From: Ricinus communis
Lineage: Eukaryota > Streptophyta > Magnoliopsida > Malpighiales > Euphorbiaceae
Direction of reading: 5' to 3'
Assembly: GCF_019578655.1 (NCBI RefSeq)
Contig: NC_063258.1
Coordinates: 21,146,802 to 21,210,801, forward strand
DNA length: 64,000 bases
Shown here: piece after piece, positions 57,495-64,000 of the stretch
How positions within the stretch are numbered: the stretch's first letter is position 1
How the letters are laid out: every line of letters begins with the position of its first letter
Program-made: the position numbers and the translations under genes
Notes under the pieces: model-generated
What the model was told of the DNA's origin: nothing
Database searches by the model: none
What the model saw: the letters and a program-made list of their open reading frames with translations, nothing else

Positions 57495-60400
57495 CATGTC
57501 CTGAATCTGGGCGCACCTCGATTCTCGTCGTTCACTCCTTCCTCCAAAAGATTTGACCGAGATCATTCGAGAATGATATCAATGCTCGATCAACTGATTT
57601 CATATCAATATTCGATCAATTAATTTAATTTCCTTGCATTTGTCCAAGCAATGGATCTGTTCCTATGCTTGTCGCTTATACGCGCTTTCACTCGACACTC
57701 GTGCTTATGCTCCCCAAATAGAACCAAACCATCATACTACACAAAGATTAGAAAGAGAGGCACAAAAGAAAGGAAAGAAATCGCAAGTTCTTTCTTTCTT
57801 CTCCGTACGGCTAGGTGTAAGGATCAAATGGAATTGATTAAGACACTAGGGTAGATAAAGAACACAAAATAAAGATTCGATCAAAATCATTCGAGAATGA
57901 TATCCATGCTCGATCAAATGATCAACTAATTAATTTCTTTGCATTTGTCCAAGCAATGGATATGTGCCTATGCTTGCCGGTTATACGCGCTATCACTTGA
58001 CACCCATGCTTATTCTCCCCAAATAAAACCAAACCATCATCACTGAACAAAGATTAAAAAGAGTGGCACAAAAGAAAGGAAAGAAATCACAACTTCTTTG
58101 TTCTTCTCCGCACGGGCGTAAGGATCAAATCGAATTGATTTAGACACAAAAGAAAGGAACGCGAGCGATAATTCATATTTTTGATTTCCCACAAGATAGA
58201 GAACTGAAATAATAGCTCATTAGTCTTAAATATTCGGTTGCATGCGCTTTTATGGTGCGACATCCCTCATTCCATAAGCTAAAGAAACTAGAAACTAAAT
58301 ACAAATTAATAAATAAAGAAAGAATAATAAATTAAAGTCAAATCAAGAACTAGGGAAGAGTTAATCGGTCCACCGTAGTCCCGGATTCTATGAGCCGGCC
58401 TTAACAAAAATAAGGAGAAATGCGTGCAGGCCTACCTAATAATACTCCGATCCAAATTACTTCATTGTATGCGTCCCGGACATCAAAGCGATCGCGTTCC
58501 TGCTTTTATTACGCTTGGATTAATAGAAAACAACATGATTTCTCCCTTTCGGCGAGTGGATTTCACGTCTCGTCCCGCTTGATTATCGAGCAACGCATCA
58601 ACAAAGACCGACCAAGCTTGTCAAATGCCTTCTCATGATTCCTTATATTAATCCTTGTTCCATTAGAAATCCCTCGTGCCGAGAGGAACAAGGAATGATG
58701 GAGATCCCAATGGTCCATGTCCCGAATCCGGGCGCACCTCGATTCTCGCCGCTCACTCCTTCCTCCAAAAGATTTGACCGAGATCATTCGAGAATGATAT
58801 CAATGCTCGATCAACGATTTCATATCAATATTCGATCAATTAATTTAATTTCCTTGCATTTGTCCAAGCAATGGATCTGTTCCTATGCTTGTCGCTTATA
58901 CGCTTTCACTCGACACTCGTGCTTATGCTCCCCAAATAGAACCAAACCATCATACTACACAAAGATTAGAAAGAGAGGCACAAAAGAAAGGAAAGAAATC
59001 GCAAGTTCTTTCTTTCTTCTCCGTGACGGCTAGGTGTAAGGATCAAATGGAATTGATTAAGACACTAGGGTAGATAAAGAACACAAAATAAAGATTCGAT
59101 CAAAATCATTCGAGAATGATATCCATGCTCGATCAAATGATCAACTAATTAATTTCTTTGCATTTGTCCAAGCAATGGATATGTGCCTATGCTTGCCGGT
59201 TATACGCGCTATCACTTGACACCCATGCTTATTCTCCCCAAATAAAACCAAACCATCATCACTGAACAAAGATTAAAAAGAGTGGCACAAAAGAAAGGAA
59301 AGAAATCACAACTTCTTTGTTCTTCTCCGTGCACGGGCGTAAGGATCAAATCGAATTGATTTAGACACAAAAGAAAGGAACGCGAGCGATAATTCATATT
59401 TTTGATTTCCCACAAGATAGAGAACTGAAATAATAGCTCATTAGTCTTAAATATTCGGTTGCATGCAGTTTTTATGGTGCGACATCCCTCATTCCATAAG
59501 CTAAAGAAACTAGAAACTAAATACAAATTAATAAATAAAGAAAGAATAATAAATTAAAGTCAAATCAAGAACTAGGGAAGAGTTAACTGGTCCACCGTAG
59601 TCCCAGATTCTATGAGCCAGCTTAACAAAAATAAGGAGAAATGCGTGCAGGCCTACCTAATAATACTCTGATCCAAATTACTTCATTGTATGCGTCCCGG
59701 ACATCAAAACGATCGCGTTCCTGCTTTTATTACGCTTGGATTAATAGAAAACAACATGATTTCTCCCTTTCGCGAGTGGATTTACGTCTCGTCCCGCTTG
59801 ATTATCGAGCAACGCATCAACGACACCGACCAAGCTTGTCAAATGCCTTCTCATGATTCCTAATATTAATCCTTGTTCCATTAGAAATCCTCGTGCCGAG
59901 AGGAACAAGGAATGATGGAGATCCCAATGGTCCATGTCCTGAATCTGGGCGCACCTCGATTCTCGTCGTTCACTCCTTCCTCCAAAAGATTTGACCGAGA
60001 TCATTCGAGAATGATATCAATGCTCGATCAACTGATTTCATATCAATATTCGATCAATTAATTTAATTTCCTTGCATTTGTCCAAGCAATGGATCTGTTC
60101 CTATGCTTGTCGCTTATACGCGCTTTCACTAGACACTCGTGCTTATGCTCCCCAAATAGAACCAAACCATCATACTACACAAAGATTAGAAAGAGAGGCA
60201 CAAAAGAAAGGAAAGAAATCGCAAGTTCTTTCTTTCTTCTCCGTACGGCTAGGTGTAAGGATCAAATGGAATTGATTAAGACACTAGGGTAGATAAAGAA
60301 CACAAAATAAAGATTCGATCAAAATCATTTGAGAATGATATCCATGCTCGATCAAATGATCAACTAATTAATTTCTTTGCATTTGTCCAAGCAATGGATT

Positions 60401-63400
60401 TGTGCCTATGCTTACCATCATCACTGAACAAAGATTAGAAAGAGTGGCACAAAAGAAAGGAAAGAAATCACAACTTCTTTGTTCTTCTCCGTACGGCTGG
60501 GCGTAAGGATCAAATCGAATTGATTTAGACACAAAAGAAAGGAACGCATGCAGTTTTTATGGTGCGACATCCCTCGTTCCATAAGCTAAAGAAACTAGAA
60601 ACTAAATACAAATTAATAAATAAAGACAGAATAATAAATTAAAGTCAAATCAAGAACTAGGGAAGAGTTAACTGGTCCACCGTAGTCCCAGATTCTATGA
60701 GCCAGCTTAACAAAAATAAGGAGAAATGCGTGCAGGCCTACCTAATAATACTCTGATCCAAATTACTTCATTGTATGCGTCCCGGACATCAAAACGATCG
60801 CGTTCCTGCTTTTATTACGCTTGGATTAATAGAAAACAACATGATTTCTCCCTTTCGCGAGTGGATTTACGTCTCGTCCCGCTTGATTATCGAGCAACGC
60901 ATCAACGGCACCGACCAAGCTTGTCAAATGCCTTCTCATGATTCCTTATATTAATCCTTGTTCCATTAGAAATCCTCGTGCCGAGAGGAACAAGGAATGA
61001 TGGAGATCCCAATGGTCCATGTCCTGAATCTGGGCGCACCTCGATTCTCGTCGTTCACTCCTTCCTCCAAAAGATTTGACCGAGATCATTCGAGAATGAT
61101 ATCAATGCTCGATCAACTGATTTCATATCAATATTCGATCAATTAATTTAATTTCCTTGCATTTGTCCAAGCAATGGATTTGTTCCTATGCTTGTCGCTT
61201 ATACGCGCTTTCACTCGACACTCGCTCTTATGCTCCCCAAATAGAACCAAACCATCATACTACACAAAGATTAGAAAGAGAGGCACAAAAGAAAGGAAAG
61301 AAATCGCAAGTTCTTTCTTTCTTCTCCGTACGGCTAGGTGTAAGGATCAAATGGAATTGATTAAGACACTAGGGTAGATAAAGAACACAAAATAAAGATT
61401 CGATCAAAATCATTCGAGAATGATATCCATGCTCGATCAAATGATCAACTAATTAATTTCTTTGCATTTGTCCAAGCAATGGATTTGTGCCTATGCTTAC
61501 TTGGGTTATACGCGCTTTCACTTGACACCCATGCTTATTCTCCCCAAATAAAACCAAACCATCATCAACGGGCTGAGATTAGAAAGAGTGGCACAAAAGA
61601 AAGGAAAGAAATCACAACTTCTTTGTTCTTCTCCCAAATGCGGTGGGTGTAAGGATCAAATCGAATTGATTTAGACACAAAAGAAAGGAACGCGAGCGAT
61701 AATTCATATTTTTGATTTCCCACAAGATAGAGAACTGAAATAATAGCTCATTAGTCTTAAATATTCGGTTGCATGCAGTTTTATGGTGCGACATCCCTCG
61801 TTCCATAAGCTAAAGAAACTAGAAACTAAATACAAATTAATAAATAAAGAAAGAATAATAAATTAAAGTCAAATCAAGAACTAGGGAAGAGTTAATCGGT
61901 CCACCGTAGTCCCGGATTCTATGAGCCGACTTAACAAAAATAAGGAGAAATGCGTGTAGGCCTACCTAATAATACTCTGATCCAAATTACTTCATTGTAT
62001 GCGTCCCGGACATCAAAACGATCGCGTTCCTGCTTTTATTATGCTTGGATTAATAGAAAACAACATGATTTCTCCCTTTCGCTGAGTGGATTTCACGTCT
62101 CGTCCCGCTTGATTATCGAGCAACGCATCAACGGCACCGACCAAGCTTGTCAAATGCCTTCTCATGATTCCTTATATTAATCCTTGTTCCATTAGAAATC
62201 CTCGTGCCGAGAGGAACAAGGAATGATGGAGATCCCAATGGTCCATGTCCCGAATCGCACCTCGATTCTCGCCGTTCACTCCTTCCTCCAAAAGATTTGA
62301 CCGAGATCATTCGAGAATGATATCAATGCTCGATCAACTGATTTCATATCAATATTCAATCAATTAATTTAATTTCCTTGCATTTGTCCAAGCAATGGAT
62401 CTGTTCTATGCTTGTAAACATACAGCGCTTTCACTCGACACTCGTGCTTATGCTCCCCAAATAGAACCAAACCATCATACTACACAAAGATTAGAAAGAG
62501 AGGCACAAAAGAAAGGAAAGAAATCGCAAGTTCTTTCTTTCTTCTTAAATGCGGCTCGGTGTAAGGATCAAATGGAATTGATTAAGACACTAGGGTAGAT
62601 AAAGAACACAAAATAAAGATTCGATCAAAATCATTCGAGAATGATATCCATGCTCGATCAAATGATCAACTAATTAATTTCTTTGCATTTGTCCAAGCAA
62701 TGGATTTGTGCCTATGCTTACTTAGGTTATACGCTTTCACTTGACACCCATGCTTATTCTCCCCAAATAAAACCAAACCATCATCAACGAACTGAGATTA
62801 GAAAGAGTGGCACAAAAGAAAGGAAAGAAATCACAACTTCTTTGTTCTTCTCCCGTCGGGCGTAAGGATCAAATCGAATTGATTTAGACACAAAAGAAAG
62901 GAACGCATGCAGTTTTTATGGTGCGACATCCCTCGTTCCATAAGCTAAAGAAACTAGAAACTAAATACAAATTAATAAATAAAGAAAGAATAATAAATTA
63001 AAGTCAAATCAAGAACTAGGGAAGAGTTAAACTGGTCCACCGTAGTCCCGGATTCTATGAGCCGGCCTTAACAAAAATAAGGAGAAATGCGTGCAGGCCT
63101 ACCTAATAATACTCTGATCCAAATTACTTCAATGTATGCGTCCCGGACATCAAAACGATCGCGTTCCTGCTTTTATTACGCTTGGATTAATAGAAAACAA
63201 CATGATTTCTCCCTTTCGCGAGTGGATTTACGTCTCGTCCCGCTTGATTATCGAGCAACGCATCAACGGCACCGACCAAGCTTGTCAAATGCCTTCTCAT
63301 GATTCCTTATATTAATCCTTGTTCCATTAGAAATCCTCGTGCCGAGAGGAACAAGGAATGATGGAGATCCCAATGGTCCATGTCCTGAATCTGGGCGCAC

Positions 63401-63458
63401 CTCGATTCTCGTCGTTCACTCCTTCCTCCAAAAGATTTGACCGAGATCATTCGAGAAT
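57495..63458 (+). repeat. 1.22-kb tandem repeat array, right arm main block (about 5 units)
   Basis: The landmark just before GGGCGCACCTCG recurs near 57499, 58721, 59938, 61023, 62248 and 63384, giving spacings of about 1222, 1217, 1085, 1225 and 1136; the short units have internal deletions (for example near 60410 and 60547, and near 62905). Each unit has two related ~320-bp submodules (compare 57567 with 57888). A hairpin-forming TCCTTGTTCC ... GGAACAAGGA lies in each unit. Copies are very similar except at a few fixed points near CCGTACGG and GCTTGCCGGTTATACG, where they differ strongly. Short recurring open frames are by-products; I see no gene. Confidence 0.92.
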
Positions 63459-64000
63459 GGTTTTCTCACTTGTCTGAATATTAACAGCTTCAATTTGTTC
63501 AACTTAGTTCTGTCACTCAAGCTCTAGCACAGATCCATCAGCAGTTTCTAGGAGACTACAATTTGATTTTCAGACAAAGAAAACAAGAATATTTTGACAG
63601 AAAGTGCTGCTCCATGAAAAGAAAAGACCTTGAAGACCACTATGTTCATATGTCTAAACTTTATTATGAACTTGCTGGGCCAAACAGTGATGATCTAAAG
63701 TACACCTTCGTCATTTCTCTACCGGAAGAAATGCAACCTGAGATTCAGAGAATGATGACGGACACACATCGAGACATCACTCATATCTCTCTTGGAGAGA
63801 TTTGGAAATTTACAATGGCTACTCTGGATAAAATGTGTGAGCAGCAAAAGTTATTCAAGAAGATTGCAAAAGGAGAAGCACTATTGAAAAATCTCTGCAA
63901 TCGGGATTATTTGCAAGTTAAATGCAAGGATAAGCATTGTACGTGCAAGCCAAAGAAGAAGAAGCATTTTTCTTATTCGGAGAGACCTTCCCAAAGATAA
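63459..64000 (+). pseudogene. Pararetrovirus coat-protein fragment at the right edge
   Basis: The sequence leaves the repeat at CATTCGAGAATGG and continues FSHLSEY. (stop near 63480), then an open frame from 63563 with FRQRKQEYFDRKCCSMKRKD, KLYYELAGPNSDDLKY, THISLGEIWKF and the Lys-rich stretch before the zinc knuckle. It is very close to the inverted copy at 35596-36701 plus 39326-39498, but keeps about 36 bases lost there. The fragment runs off the window, so its extent is unknown. Confidence 0.88.

Noticed and set aside
39499..63458. Recurring 60-90 codon open frames in the 1.22-kb repeat
   Set aside because: The same short frames recur only because the unit recurs; overlapping alternatives exist on both strands and none has a recognisable motif or a conserved length across units.
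57495..63458. rRNA intergenic spacer or tRNA cluster as the source of the 1.22-kb repeat
   Set aside because: I could find no rRNA core sequence, promoter or tRNA-like fold with conserved boxes in the unit.
39499..63458. 1.22-kb repeat as an LTR of an unknown retrotransposon
   Set aside because: Units are contiguous head to tail without interior sequence between them, and I see no consistent TG...CA ends, primer site or polypurine tract.

Overview
This window is repeat-dense plant nuclear DNA, almost certainly from a flowering plant. I recognise no host gene, rRNA or tRNA. What can be supported is transposable elements of the Ty3/gypsy type, broken pieces of an endogenous pararetrovirus (Caulimoviridae, petuvirus/florendovirus-like organisation) and two unrelated tandem-repeat families. 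Plant origin is inferred from initiator-tRNA-Met primer sites, plant Ty3 lineages (one with a C-terminal chromodomain) and the integrated plant pararetrovirus.

Layout. 1-4042: 3' half of a Ty3 element (A) with broken pol and a 3' LTR. 4043-20343: an AT-rich array of ~39-bp monomers arranged in ~10-11-monomer higher-order units, interrupted by a solo LTR (5288-7674, target duplication CCCAT/CCCGT) and a unique 260-bp spacer (12236-12495). 20344-24892: a minus-strand chromodomain (Tekay/Del-like) element with LTR, in-frame-deleted pol and truncated gag. 24893-31555: the longest pararetrovirus copy (movement protein, coiled coil, coat protein, zinc knuckle, protease, RT, RNase H, C-terminal tail, promoter region). 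31556-34260: integrase and 3' LTR of a second Ty3 family (G2), with an inverted solo LTR of the same family inside that LTR (target duplication CTACA). 34261-39498: rearranged pararetrovirus, a plus-strand RT/RNase H piece joined to a minus-strand coat/protease piece, the latter split by a 2.6-kb deletion derivative of G2 (target duplication TTCAA). 39499-63458: a ~1.22-kb tandem repeat, minus-oriented to 42497 and plus-oriented afterwards, interrupted by a minus-strand Ty3 element (G4, 43290-49158, target duplication CCGAG), a patch of pararetroviral movement-protein DNA (50231-50576) and a plus-strand Ty3 element (B, 50688-57494, target duplication CATGT). 63459-64000: pararetrovirus coat-protein region again, now in plus orientation.

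The most striking large-scale structure is that the pararetrovirus/1.22-kb-repeat junction at 39493-39498 recurs, inverted, at 63455-63460, with the same GAATGG microhomology, while the repeat changes orientation at 42498. The region is therefore an imperfect, nested inverted duplication. Target duplications and interruption patterns give a relative history: pararetrovirus and repeat were fused, then inverted/amplified, and the G2, G4 and B elements inserted later. Three of the Ty3 families read their integrase C-terminus across the polypurine tract into the 3' LTR and lack a chromodomain, features I associate with the centromere-enriched CRM-type lineage; with the satellite content this suggests, but does not prove, a pericentromeric origin. 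Every protein-coding region seen carries at least one disabling lesion.
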